The position numbers and the translations under genes were made by a program. A stretch of DNA of 40,726 nt from Deltaproteobacteria bacterium (GTDB lineage: Bacteria; Desulfobacterota; Binatia; Binatales; Binataceae). Shown in pieces: positions 9,049 to 16,284 of the stretch (within the stretch, counting starts at the first letter, position 1; each line of letters starts with the position of its first letter). The notes under the pieces are model-generated. The model was given only the letters and a program-made list of their open reading frames with translations. It was not told the origin of the DNA and did no database searches. The DNA is taken from the NCBI GenBank assembly GCA_021801125.1, contig JAJYYI010000093.1, positions 1 through 40,726 of the forward strand. The letters are read 5' to 3'.

Positions 9049-9064
9049 CGGTTTGATCAAACCG
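9049..9064. promoter_or_regulatory. 16-bp perfect palindrome, putative operator
   Basis: The sequence CGGTTTGATCAAACCG reads the same on both strands and sits 40 nt upstream of the start of the acyl-CoA dehydrogenase-like gene. Position and size fit a dimeric repressor site (TetR, FadR or GntR type). No matching regulator gene is adjacent, so its identity is open. Confidence 0.45.
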
Positions 9065-9375
9065 GTCCACGCAAACTCGGCGCCGTCAGGACCGTTTTCT
9101 CAACCAGGAATGATCGGTGTCCTCGCAATTCACGATTCTATCAAGTCAAAGCTCGCCTTCAAAAAGCTCCAGGGCCCAGCGCAGGACGGTTCCGAAGGAT
9201 ACCTGACGCTCGGCCCGGCCGGCTCGATATTGCGCGCGCCATTCGAAGCATCGCTTCCTCCCCCGGCGCTAAGGATGGCCGTTGGGAACGTGCTTGTCTC
9301 AGATTTCGCGAGGCGAAAAACTCCCGAGCGCGGGATGTCTGTAAATTAGTTTTGTAATACCGAACATGGTGGCTT
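9065..9375. other. Divergent intergenic region
   Basis: About 310 nt lie between the minus-strand acyl-CoA dehydrogenase-like gene and the plus-strand channel gene. A plus-strand reading frame (8942-9349) spans it but lacks protein-like composition and partly lies antisense to the dehydrogenase. The AT-rich patch at 9346-9360 could be a promoter for the channel gene. Nothing else is recognisable. Confidence 0.4.
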
Positions 9376-9882
9376 TTGCGCGCCTGGCGCGCTGGCTTCG
9401 AAAGGCGAGAAGATAATGTCTGCTCTGCCGCCTTTGTCGGACAACGTGGCCGTGCTGCTGCCTCTTGTCGTTGCGATCGACGCGACTATTTGCAGACTAT
9501 CATTCACGGCGTTGGCCTGTCCGCCATGTTCCATTTTGTTCGACATGAGCAAGCGCTAGGTCGAACTGGGATTAGGTTTTCGACCAACGCGATTATGGTG
9601 ACGGTTGCCATACTGTTCGCGCTCGCGGCGCATCTGGTAGAGATAGGCCTCTGGGCGTTAGCGCTGCAGGTATGCGGCGAATTCCACCACTTCGCCAGCG
9701 CGCTTTATCACTGCGCGATGAACTACGCCTCATTGGGCTACGGTGACGTTGTTATGTCGCCCTCTTGGAGGTTGCGGGGCTCCTTGGAAACGGTCAGCGG
9801 GATGCTGTTGTTCGGAGTTTCAACCGCGATGATTTTCACCGCGATCCATTGGGTTGTGCAGCCTGCACCCCGCGATCACTGA
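9376..9882 (+). CDS. Small two-TM ion channel (K+ channel-like, Ion_trans_2)
   Basis: The C-terminal part is a pore module: helix AIMVTVAILFALAAHLVEI, a re-entrant loop with NYASLGYGDVVMS, and a second helix GMLLFGVSTAMIFTAIHW. The GYGD filter is that of potassium-selective channels. The N-terminal part (VGLSAMFHFVRHE) fits the third helix seen in small soil-bacterial 'two-pore-domain-like' proteins. The start is doubtful. The frame begins at TTG 9376 with no ribosome site, and its first 40 residues (Cys/Arg-rich) look like out-of-frame translation. ATG 9416 in another frame gives a plausible hydrophobic N-terminus (VAVLLPLVVAIDAT) before hitting a stop, so a frameshift near 9450-9500 is possible. 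Confidence 0.7.
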   Translation: MRAWRAGFERREDNVCSAAFVGQRGRAAASCRCDRRDYLQTIIHGVGLSAMFHFVRHEQALGRTGIRFSTNAIMVTVAILFALAAHLVEIGLWALALQVCGEFHHFASALYHCAMNYASLGYGDVVMSPSWRLRGSLETVSGMLLFGVSTAMIFTAIHWVVQPAPRDH

Positions 9883-9943
9883 CGCTAGAGCGGGGACCGG
9901 GCGTTCCGAAGCCGGTCCGATTCGATTACCCCTAGCGCGAGCT

Positions 9944-10480
9944 CTACCCGTGACCGCGTTGCGCGTTATCGGGAGCGATTGCGCCCAGTCTTCTCTCTGA
10001 ACGCGGCGACAGGCGGCAGGTTTGCTCGACCCGCTTCGAACCAGGCGGGCGCGCGCGCAGCGCCCTGCGCAGACCCTCGCGGTGCCCGACGAGATCGGCA
10101 AGCGTGTAGCCGTCGAGCGTGGCAAAGAAATTGCCGCATGCCTGGGCGATCACTCTCGCCAGGCCGCACACATTCGCAATCAGGCAACGATTCCGTTCGA
10201 TATCGAAGCACTCCACAGGCTTAAGGGGTCCCTCGGTGTATCGAACTACGTCGCCGAGGTTGACCTCCTCCGCCGCCCGGGCTAGCACGATGCCGCCGCC
10301 CTTGCCGCGGCGGGTCTTGATGAAGCCGCCTCGGGCAAGGGCATGCACGACCTTGACGAGATGGTTGCGCGAGATACGATACCGCTCCGCAATCTCGGAG
10401 ATGTTCACCACGCGCTCGCGCTGGATGGCAAGATACATGAGGACGCGCAGCGAATAGTCGGTGTGATACGTAAGCTGCAT
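9944..10480 (-). CDS. nsrR: Rrf2-family NO-sensing repressor, NsrR-type
   Basis: The 178-residue protein begins MQLTYHTDYSLRVLMYLA, the standard Rrf2 opening. It has the winged HTH with ISEIAERYRISRNHLVKVVH and the wing RGKGGGIVLA. Three cysteines in the sensor loop (C-x7-C-x5-C, in ECFDIERNRCLIANVC) match the [4Fe-4S] ligand set of NsrR, which loses DNA binding when nitric oxide attacks the cluster. The DGYTLADLV segment near the C-terminus is also NsrR-like. The basic tail of about 30 residues after this is extra. The start at 10480 is set by homology; an in-frame extension to 10654 is not protein-like. The gene is transcribed away from the NO-type operon whose promoter carries the matching palindrome (10794-10824). 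Confidence 0.88.
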   Translation of the reverse strand: MQLTYHTDYSLRVLMYLAIQRERVVNISEIAERYRISRNHLVKVVHALARGGFIKTRRGKGGGIVLARAAEEVNLGDVVRYTEGPLKPVECFDIERNRCLIANVCGLARVIAQACGNFFATLDGYTLADLVGHREGLRRALRARPPGSKRVEQTCRLSPRSERRLGAIAPDNAQRGHG

Positions 10481-10781
10481 CACGGCTACATTTCGAACGT
10501 CCGAGGCAGCTACAACGGACTCGTCCCGTCGCGATGCCGGAACGCTCTGCCCCGGAGCCCGTAGCCGACAAAGTTGCTTCGGAGCAGACCGACGCGCAAT
10601 ACGCGAGCCTCCTGATAAATCGGCGCCACTGCGCGTCGGTTGCAAATTGTCCAAGGCGCCGCTCGCTCCGTCTCGGGGCGCAACGCTCCGAGCGCAACGT
10701 ACGCAGGAGCCCTCGGTTGAGCGGCAAAGCCAACCGCATGCAGCGCCCTTGCGAACGAATCCTTTCGTATCTTCATCACTC

Positions 10782-10809
10782 TTGACTGTCGCAACTGAAG
10801 ATGTAAATT
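10782..10809 (+). promoter_or_regulatory. Sigma-70-like promoter of the NO-response operon
   Basis: TTGACT at 10782-10787 and TAAATT at 10804-10809 are separated by 16 nt and lie about 85 nt before the first gene. The -10 box and part of the spacer fall inside the inverted repeat at 10794-10824, so a bound repressor would block RNA polymerase. Confidence 0.55.
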
Positions 10810-10824
10810 GAATACATCTTCAGT
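10794..10824. promoter_or_regulatory. NsrR operator: perfect 12-bp inverted repeat
   Basis: ACTGAAGATGTA and TACATCTTCAGT are exact reverse complements separated by the 7 nt AATTGAA. The core AAGATGTA...TACATCTT closely matches the known NsrR consensus (AAGATGYAT-type half-sites). It overlaps the -10 region of the promoter for the hemerythrin-led operon and lies 69 nt before its first start codon. An nsrR-type gene lies 314 nt away on the opposite strand. Confidence 0.85.
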
Positions 10825-10892
10825 CATGTGTTCGTAAAGGGCCCGCATCGGCCGCGTGCTTGGGCGCGCGGGCTGCGCAAGGAGAAGTGGCG

Positions 10893-11612
10893 ATGAACCC
10901 CTTAACCGAGGCAATCCGGAAGCATCATTCGTCTTTGGCGAACACCTTGAAAGCGCATGCACGCGGAGTTGGCGGCAACGAGCCGCAGCCGGAGCGCGAG
11001 GCGTTCGTGCGATTTTTGAAGGGAGACCTGCTGGCGCATGCGCAGGGTGAGGAACGCCATCTGTATCGCCTCGTCGATGAGCTGGTGCGTTCGTTCGCAA
11101 GGCCAACGGCGACGATGACAGTGGATCACGAATTCATCAACGACTACGTCGCGAAGATTGAACAAACCACCAGAGAACTAGCCGATGCGGCTGACGGCGA
11201 GCGTTCGCGGCTCTCGCTGCGCTTGCGCGAGTTGGCGCTGCAACTCGACGCGATTTTGGAGCTTCACTTGGCCAAGGAAGAGCGAATCTACCTGCCCTTG
11301 GTCGAGGCGCACGTTGACGAGGCGCGCCAGCGTGCTGTGCTGGAAGCCATTCATGGCGGCCGCGAAGAGGAAAAGAACGTGATTCAAGGTCGGCCGTTGG
11401 ACGTTCGCGAGATCGCACCGCGCGAGCGTCACAAACTCATCTTCGAGACCTTCGCTGCGCTCGAACCGGAGGAAGCATTTATTTTAATTAACGATCATGA
11501 TCCCAGGCCGCTGTATTATCAATTTGCCGCCGAACACGCCGGCGAGTTCACGTGGGATTACCTGGAACAAGGCCCGGAGGTCTGGCGGGTTCGTATCGGA
11601 CGGTCGGCTTAA
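10893..11612 (+). CDS. Hemerythrin (HHE) domain-DUF2249 fusion protein
   Basis: First gene of the putative NsrR operon (239 residues), with a clear GGAGAAG ribosome site 5-12 nt before ATG 10893. Residues 1-160 form a hemerythrin-type helical bundle; candidate diiron ligands are H11/H12, H49, E53, H79, H125 and E129 (LLAHAQGEERH, TVDHEF, LELHLAKEER). Residues about 168-236 are a DUF2249 domain (LDVREIAP, ending WRVRIGR), which often accompanies hemerythrin and denitrification genes. Bacterial hemerythrins of this kind (for example YtfE/RIC) are NO-induced and repair or supply iron to damaged Fe-S or diiron centres. The fusion and its lead position argue for an NO-damage repair or NO-binding role; catalytic NO reduction cannot be excluded. 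Confidence 0.9.
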   Translation: MNPLTEAIRKHHSSLANTLKAHARGVGGNEPQPEREAFVRFLKGDLLAHAQGEERHLYRLVDELVRSFARPTATMTVDHEFINDYVAKIEQTTRELADAADGERSRLSLRLRELALQLDAILELHLAKEERIYLPLVEAHVDEARQRAVLEAIHGGREEEKNVIQGRPLDVREIAPRERHKLIFETFAALEPEEAFILINDHDPRPLYYQFAAEHAGEFTWDYLEQGPEVWRVRIGRSA

Positions 11613-11677
11613 GACGCGAGGCTCTATGAACAAGAGCGGCCAACCGGCGGGCAGGAGCGCGGACCGGAAAGGAAATC

Positions 11678-11980
11678 ATGTTAACCGAACAACGAATCTT
11701 GGAGACCTTGCGTGCGGTGAACGATCCTGAGGTGGGCGTCAATATCGTCGACTTGGGACTTATCTATAGCGTGGAGATTCACGGCGCGAACGTGCGCGTG
11801 ACGATGACCATGACGACGCCCGCCTGTCCGATGCACTCATATCTGCGCGAGGAAGTGAGCGACACGATCCTGAGCCAGCACGAGGAAGTTGAAAGCGTGG
11901 ATGTGGACTTGGTTTGGGAGCCGCCGTGGTCGCCGCAAATGATTTCGGCGCAGGGCAGGCGGCAGCTCGGTTGGAGATAG
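11678..11980 (+). CDS. DUF59/MIP18-type Fe-S assembly factor (SufT/PaaD-like)
   Basis: A 100-residue single-domain protein: NDPEVGVNIVDLGLIYSVEI followed by the conserved TTPACPMHSYLREE with the invariant cysteine, and a C-terminal VWEPPWSPQMIS typical of the family. DUF59 proteins help insert or mature iron-sulfur clusters (SufT in Sus/Suf systems, PaaD for phenylacetyl-CoA oxygenase). No paa or suf genes are nearby. Placed between an NO-type hemerythrin and a ferredoxin, it probably helps rebuild Fe-S proteins hit by NO. GGAAAGGAAATC precedes ATG 11678. The gap to the previous gene is 65 nt. Confidence 0.9.
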   Translation: MLTEQRILETLRAVNDPEVGVNIVDLGLIYSVEIHGANVRVTMTMTTPACPMHSYLREEVSDTILSQHEEVESVDVDLVWEPPWSPQMISAQGRRQLGWR

Positions 11981-12004
11981 CCCCAGCGCCTTTAGGAGAG
12001 CAGG

Positions 12005-12880
12005 ATGGAACTGGTCACCGAATGGCTTTCGGGTCTGCGCGACAGTTACAGCGAGGAACCGCTGGTCAGCGATGTCCGCGTGGGCGTGTTCTACACAGCG
12101 GTTAAGATTTCGACCGGCGATGTGGGGGTCGCCTTCACGCCGCGTGATTTGGCCGACACGGTATGCTGCCCGAAAAGCGCCGCGGGCGCTCCTCCCGCCG
12201 GTCGTCTGGTCGGCGTGAATGCGTGGCAGATGGCCCAATACGCGTTGTCGCCGAGCGCTCTTAGGCGGTCGGTGGGCATTGCGACATTAAACGCTCTCAC
12301 CTACGCCGGAATTAAGCGCCATGGGTTGCCGGACGGGGTTTTTTGCGACGGAATCGATGCGCTCGACGCGGCCTGGGTTGGCCCCGACGACGAGGTCGCG
12401 ATGGTGGGCGCGTTCGTACCGTTCATCAAGGCGCTCAAGGGGCGCGTGGCGGGTATCAAGGTGATCGACAAACATCGCGACGCGCTCAAACCTGAGGAGC
12501 AGGCGCTGTGGATGGCGCCGGAGCGGGCGGCGGAAGCGCTGGAGCGCGCAAGTGTGGCCATTTTCTCGGGCTCGACGCTCGTCGAGGGCGCAGTCGAAGA
12601 ACTACTGAGCTTCGCGAAGGGCGCGCGCGTCCGCCTGATGGCCGGCCCGACCACGCCGCTTTGGCCGCGACCTTTTTTCCGACGCGGGATCGCGATCCTA
12701 GGTGGAATCAGGGTCTTGAACGGCGGAGAATTGCTTACGATCGTCGGCCAGGGCGGCTCGGGGTATTTCTTCGAGAGTACCGCCGTGAAAACCTGTGTGG
12801 TCGATCGGTCCGCCCGAGCCGGCCTGGCTCTCTCGCCTCGAGCGGGCTCTCGCATCGTATCGAGTATCGAAGTCAGCTGA
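12005..12880 (+). CDS. DUF4213/DUF364 protein (putative heavy-metal chelation domain)
   Basis: This 291-residue protein belongs to the DUF364 class. The N-terminal half has [14 protein letters not shown] and [15 protein letters not shown] (Cys54-Cys55). The C-terminal Rossmann-like half has [28 protein letters not shown] and [15 protein letters not shown]. The one structural study I recall, of a Desulfitobacterium member, suggested roles related to metal or siderophore handling; no activity is firmly proven. The last 35 residues (after [12 protein letters not shown]) are less conserved-looking. AGGAGAGCAGG precedes ATG 12005, 24 nt after the DUF59 gene. Tight linkage to DUF59 and ferredoxin genes suggests it handles iron or a metallocofactor during NO stress. 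Confidence 0.8.
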   Translation: MELVTEWLSGLRDSYSEEPLVSDVRVGVFYTAVKISTGDVGVAFTPRDLADTVCCPKSAAGAPPAGRLVGVNAWQMAQYALSPSALRRSVGIATLNALTYAGIKRHGLPDGVFCDGIDALDAAWVGPDDEVAMVGAFVPFIKALKGRVAGIKVIDKHRDALKPEEQALWMAPERAAEALERASVAIFSGSTLVEGAVEELLSFAKGARVRLMAGPTTPLWPRPFFRRGIAILGGIRVLNGGELLTIVGQGGSGYFFESTAVKTCVVDRSARAGLALSPRAGSRIVSSIEVS

Positions 12881-12911
12881 GAGCACTGCGAGGAAACAGG
12901 ACGGTCACCAA

Positions 12912-13271
12912 ATGCCTTGGGTGATTACACGCCTTTGCATAGATTGTCTCGATACCGGATGCGTCAGCGTTTGTCCGGTCGATTGTATATACGAGCCCGT
13001 TTCACCGGGCGACGACGGGCTGCCCAATCAGCTTTACATTCACCCTGACGAATGTATCGATTGCGGCGCTTGTGAGCCGGAATGTCCGTGGCAGGCGATC
13101 TACGAGGAACCGGCTGTGCCCGATCTCTTCAAGGACGACATCGCACTCAACGCCAAAACGGTCGCAGCGCCGGACCAATTCCGGGTCAAGCAGTACGAGG
13201 AAAAGCCCAGGCCTACGCCGGATCAAGTCGCCGCAAACAAGCGCAAGTGGGGACTTGATCCAAATTCCTGA
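12912..13271 (+). CDS. fdxA: Seven-iron ferredoxin (FdxA type)
   Basis: A 119-residue ferredoxin starting [12 protein letters not shown]. The cysteine pattern C9, C17 and C21 with C12 and C25, then C48-x2-C51-x2-C54-x3-C58, is that of bacterial 7Fe-8S ferredoxins ([3Fe-4S] plus [4Fe-4S]). The CPVDCIYE and [13 protein letters not shown] blocks match FdxA. A 45-residue basic/acidic tail follows the clusters. It carries electrons at low potential; candidate partners here are the hemerythrin, NnrS-like or DUF364 proteins. ATG 12912 is chosen because the family starts there, with GAGGAAA upstream; the frame is open to 12795 but that part overlaps the previous gene. Being a cluster protein, it is itself an NO target. 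Confidence 0.93.
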   Translation: MPWVITRLCIDCLDTGCVSVCPVDCIYEPVSPGDDGLPNQLYIHPDECIDCGACEPECPWQAIYEEPAVPDLFKDDIALNAKTVAAPDQFRVKQYEEKPRPTPDQVAANKRKWGLDPNS

Positions 13272-13394
13272 CGATGTTCGAACCGGCGGCTGCCGAAACA
13301 AGGCCCGCATGGGGATGAAAAAGTGCGCGACGCCAAGGGGGTTGCATCTAGACGCTTCGGTCCAATAGGGCGCTCGGTCAAGGAGATAGGTGCG

Positions 13395-13862
13395 ATGGGG
13401 GACTATACGCACGAATGGCTTTGCCGGCAGATTGTCGAGGGCGCCGCTGACGCAGTCATTTTCGGGGATGCCGAGGGAATAGTGCGGCTGTGGAACGCCG
13501 GCGCCGGGAGAATCTTCGGCTTTCGCGCCGACGAGGTTGTCGGCAAGCCGATGGATCTGATCATTCCCGTCAATCTTCGAGAAAGGCACTGGCAAGGATA
13601 CCGCCAGGCGATGCAAACGGGACGCACCGAGTACAATCGCGATCTGTTGGCCGTCCCCGCGATCCGCAAAGACGGTTCGCGGATCTCCATTGAATTCACG
13701 ATAGTCCTGATCCGGGACGCTGACGGGAATCTCTTGGGACCCGCGGCGATTCTTCGTGACGTAACGTCGCGCTGGAATCAGGACAAAGAGCTGCGCAAAC
13801 GTCTGACGGCGCTGGAAGCCGAGGTGGCTAAGCTAACCGGAGCACAGGGCTCGGATAAGTAG
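13395..13862 (+). CDS. Stand-alone PAS-domain protein, possible heme sensor
   Basis: 155 residues: one PAS fold (GDAEGIVRLWNAGAGRIFGF, then PMDLIIPVNLRERHWQGYR, RKDGSRISIEFTIVLI, AAILRDVTSRW) and a C-terminal helix (LRKRLTALEAEVAKL) that could dimerise. There is no kinase, GGDEF or DNA-binding domain. The His in LRERHWQGY sits where FixL-type oxygen sensors place their heme-ligand His (RSRHDSY-like), so heme binding is plausible but unproven. ATG 13395 has AAGGAGATAGG upstream; a longer frame to 13323 is less likely. It lies 123 nt after the ferredoxin gene in the same direction, so it may sense O2 or NO within the operon by protein-protein contact. Confidence 0.85.
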   Translation: MGDYTHEWLCRQIVEGAADAVIFGDAEGIVRLWNAGAGRIFGFRADEVVGKPMDLIIPVNLRERHWQGYRQAMQTGRTEYNRDLLAVPAIRKDGSRISIEFTIVLIRDADGNLLGPAAILRDVTSRWNQDKELRKRLTALEAEVAKLTGAQGSDK

Positions 13863-13889
13863 AGTAAGGTGAAGGAGCATATAAGAGAT

Positions 13890-13997
13890 ATGGCGTCATC
13901 ACCAAGCTTGCTAAAAGCTGCGACGCGCATCGGCCGGTGCCCAGCCCTGTCGGGTATTAGCGCGAGACGGGCCTGCGAAGACGGCACGGCAAGGTAA
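13890..13997 (+). CDS. Possible 35-residue peptide gene
   Basis: ATG 13890 is preceded by AAGGAGCATATAAGAG and opens a 35-codon frame ending TAA. The product is basic and Ser/Ala-rich without any known motif. Only its ribosome site and operon position support it, and it may be noise. Confidence 0.25.
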   Translation: MASSPSLLKAATRIGRCPALSGISARRACEDGTAR

Positions 13998-14111
13998 GTG
14001 CCGAGGCGTGCCGCTGGTAGTCCCCATATGACGGTCGCTGTGCGCCGCTCAGTTTGCCTTCGCCCTCGTCGGTCGTTTGCTCGGCCTGGGGCAAAGGATG
14101 CTGGTGGAGCG

Positions 14112-14312
14112 ATGAAACGCAAAGTGCGAACGAAGGTCGCTAATCGACCTGCTCGCCCGTCGAATTTCCGGCTCACTGACGCGGGGTGGCAAAGGCTCAA
14201 GTCGGCGGAGCCGATCCCGGCCGCCCCGGACGAGAGATTGCTCGAAAGGCGGGCCCTGATGCGCTGGGCAGACGACGGTGGTCGTTGGGTAGATTTACTG
14301 CAACCGCACTGA
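14112..14312 (+). CDS. Small basic hypothetical protein
   Basis: A 66-residue frame from ATG 14112 with GGTGGAG a few bases upstream; the frame extends back to 13998 but that part is Arg-rich and unlikely. It starts MKRKVRTKVANRPARP, has a middle FRLTDAGWQRLKSAEP and ends MRWADDGGRWVDLLQPH. I do not recognise the family. It sits 13 nt before the cupin gene and in the same direction, so it is likely a real member of the operon. Confidence 0.5.
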   Translation: MKRKVRTKVANRPARPSNFRLTDAGWQRLKSAEPIPAAPDERLLERRALMRWADDGGRWVDLLQPH

Positions 14313-14325
14313 GGGAGAAACAGGC

Positions 14326-14700
14326 ATGACGGCGCAAGAAGCCAGGCAAGCGCTGCGCCCGGGCGTCGGCGCAATGGTCTCGTTTACCATCAGTGAGCAG
14401 GTCGATGAGCTTAAGGCGAGACCCGAGTGGTCAGCTCGAGATCGACTGGGGGTGAGTCTGGTAAAGGATGACGCGCTAAATCTCCTACTGATGGTGCTCA
14501 AGAAAGGCGCGCATCTGAAGGAACATCGTACCAAGGGGCCGATCGCCGTTCACGTCCTGTCGGGAGCTATTCGCTTCTCGGTCGGGCCCCAAGTCGTGGA
14601 GCTTGCTTCGGGCAAGATTGCAGCACTCGACCGCGACATACCCCACTCCTTCGAGGCTTTGGAGGAAAGCGTAGTCTTGCTGATCACCGCAATTGACTGA
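14326..14700 (+). CDS. Cupin-domain protein
   Basis: 124 residues, a single beta-barrel cupin: HLKEHRTKGPIAVHVLSG (motif 1 with two His) then GKIAALDRDIPHSFEALEES (motif 2 with one His). The N-terminal 55 residues contain LMVLKKG, which leads into the barrel. Such small cupins bind a metal ion and often accompany hemerythrin/DUF2249 genes in denitrifier clusters; the substrate is not known. GAGGGAGAAACAGG precedes ATG 14326. It overlaps nothing and is followed after 67 nt by the NnrS-like gene. Confidence 0.85.
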   Translation: MTAQEARQALRPGVGAMVSFTISEQVDELKARPEWSARDRLGVSLVKDDALNLLLMVLKKGAHLKEHRTKGPIAVHVLSGAIRFSVGPQVVELASGKIAALDRDIPHSFEALEESVVLLITAID

Positions 14701-14767
14701 GTCGCGGCTCGCGCGGTCCGATGCGAATTGGGGGCAAAGCCCAAGCGCTGGAGGCGACGAACAAACT

Positions 14768-15949
14768 ATGAATCGGGCTGGTCTGACCAGTGTGGCGCCA
14801 CGCAGGCGGATCGGAGACACGCGCGTACCGACCCGGTCGAGGTTCAGGTATGAGCGGCTGCCGTTGCTGGCGTCGGCGATGTTGGCGCTGCTCGTGGCGA
14901 TGTGGGGCGGTCTAATTCGTCTGGGATGGCGCCTGCCTTTTCATCAACTGGGTCTACCGGTGGTGCACGGGCCACTTATCGTGTGCGGTTTTCTCGGCAC
15001 GTTAATCGGTCTGGAGCGAGCGGTCGCATTGGCGAAAAGCTTCGGTTACGTTGGCCCGGCGCTAAGCGGATTGGGAGCCCTGGCGCTAATCGCGGGCGTT
15101 CCCGATCCTATAGGCCCTTTGCTCATCGTCTTGGGGAGTGTCGGACTGGTCGCCGACGTGGTTGCAATTATCCGGCGGCAGCCGACCTTGTTCACGGTGA
15201 CGATGGGGCTGGGGGCAACGGCATGGTTTGTGGGCAATTGCTTGTGGCTTGCGCGTATTCCAATCCTCGAGATGTTTTGGTGGTGGGACGGGTTTCTGAT
15301 TCTCACCATCGTGGGCGAGCGGCTCGAGTTGAGCCGGCTTACCGGACTCGGCGAGCAGGGACGCTGGCTCGTTCTGCTGGGTGTCGGCGCATTTGTCTCG
15401 GGCGCAGCGGTCGGACTGCCCGAACCCGCCTTAGGTCTTCGACTTTGCGGCTTCGCGATGCTCGCTATGGCGCTGTGGCTTTTGCGCTATGACCTTGCGC
15501 GGCGCACCGCAAGACAGCGCGGTCTGACGCGTTTCATCGCGGTCAACCTGCTTGCCGGATACGGATGGCTTGGCGTTGGCTCCCTGGCGTGGCTTTGGTT
15601 CGGCGACGATCTGACGCTGTTTCATTACGATTTGATGCTCCACTCTATATTTCTCGGCTTTGTCTTTTCGATGATTTTCGCTCATGCGCCGATAATTTTT
15701 CCGGCAGTGTTGCAGCGGCCGTTGCCTTATCGCCCCATCTTCTACCTCCATTCGGTTCTGCTCCAATTGTCCTTGTTGCTGCGAGTCGGTGGGGACTTGG
15801 CCGGTTCGTACCCCGCGTACAAATGGGGTGGTCTGCTAAACGCCGTCGCGCTGCTGCTGTTTGTCGTGAGCACCGCAAGTGCTGTTGTCTCCGAAGTTCG
15901 CAAAGGGGCCAGATACGGTGTTGCCGAGTCCGGCGTCGCAGTTAATTAA
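14768..15949 (+). CDS. NnrS-like heme/copper membrane protein
   Basis: 393 residues with about 10-12 hydrophobic segments. Hallmarks of NnrS are the helix HSIFLGFVFSMIFAHAPIIF and the conserved early HQLGLPVVHGPLIVCGFLG with two His. NnrS proteins are NO-induced, bind heme and copper, and lessen NO damage (in Vibrio cholerae by limiting iron-NO complex formation). This fits an NsrR-controlled operon. I chose ATG 14768 because GGAGG lies 13 nt upstream and the extra 25 residues from TTG 14693 overlap the cupin stop and look random. The gap to the next gene is 14 nt, so translational coupling is likely. Confidence 0.85.
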   Translation: MNRAGLTSVAPRRRIGDTRVPTRSRFRYERLPLLASAMLALLVAMWGGLIRLGWRLPFHQLGLPVVHGPLIVCGFLGTLIGLERAVALAKSFGYVGPALSGLGALALIAGVPDPIGPLLIVLGSVGLVADVVAIIRRQPTLFTVTMGLGATAWFVGNCLWLARIPILEMFWWWDGFLILTIVGERLELSRLTGLGEQGRWLVLLGVGAFVSGAAVGLPEPALGLRLCGFAMLAMALWLLRYDLARRTARQRGLTRFIAVNLLAGYGWLGVGSLAWLWFGDDLTLFHYDLMLHSIFLGFVFSMIFAHAPIIFPAVLQRPLPYRPIFYLHSVLLQLSLLLRVGGDLAGSYPAYKWGGLLNAVALLLFVVSTASAVVSEVRKGARYGVAESGVAVN

Positions 15950-15963
15950 CGCATAGGCTTTTT

Positions 15964-16284
15964 ATGCACGGGCAGAATTCGCGCTTCGCCGCCGAAGAAA
16001 TCGAGATTGCTGAGCACCGTTGGCTTGCCGTTAGTTTCATATGGGTAATCCTCGGCGCTCTCGCTGCGGGACCGTTCGGCTCGGCAGCCAAGGTCGGACG
16101 AATGCTTTTTTGGTTTACGCTGACGGTTCACAGCGTCGAGGCGCTATACGGCGCGCTACGTGCACGCAAGGGCGGACTCGGCGCGTGGAAATGGTTTCTA
16201 CGGACGATCGTGCTGGGGCTTTTCGCGCTCTTGGTCCTTGAAAGGCATCTTCGGGATCTGTCCGCGTTGAGGCCATCGCGATGA
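15964..16284 (+). CDS. Small three-TM membrane protein (DUF4499/TMEM254-like?)
   Basis: 106 residues with hydrophobic segments at about 22-40 (AVSFIWVILGALAAGPF), 46-64 (MLFWFTLTVHSVEALYGAL) and 76-95 (WFLRTIVLGLFALLVL). The H-S-V-E-A-L-Y-x-A motif followed by a basic loop and W-x-x-x-T is reminiscent of the DUF4499/TMEM254 group, but this is from memory. Its stop overlaps the next start by 4 nt (ATGA), which shows tight co-translation with the CopD-like gene. The function is unknown; membrane position beside NnrS suggests a helper role. Confidence 0.7.
   Translation: MHGQNSRFAAEEIEIAEHRWLAVSFIWVILGALAAGPFGSAAKVGRMLFWFTLTVHSVEALYGALRARKGGLGAWKWFLRTIVLGLFALLVLERHLRDLSALRPSR

Noticed and set aside
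8942-9349. 135-codon plus-strand frame across the divergent intergenic region
   Set aside because: No ribosome site or recognisable motif, and it overlaps the start of the acyl-CoA dehydrogenase-like gene in antisense.
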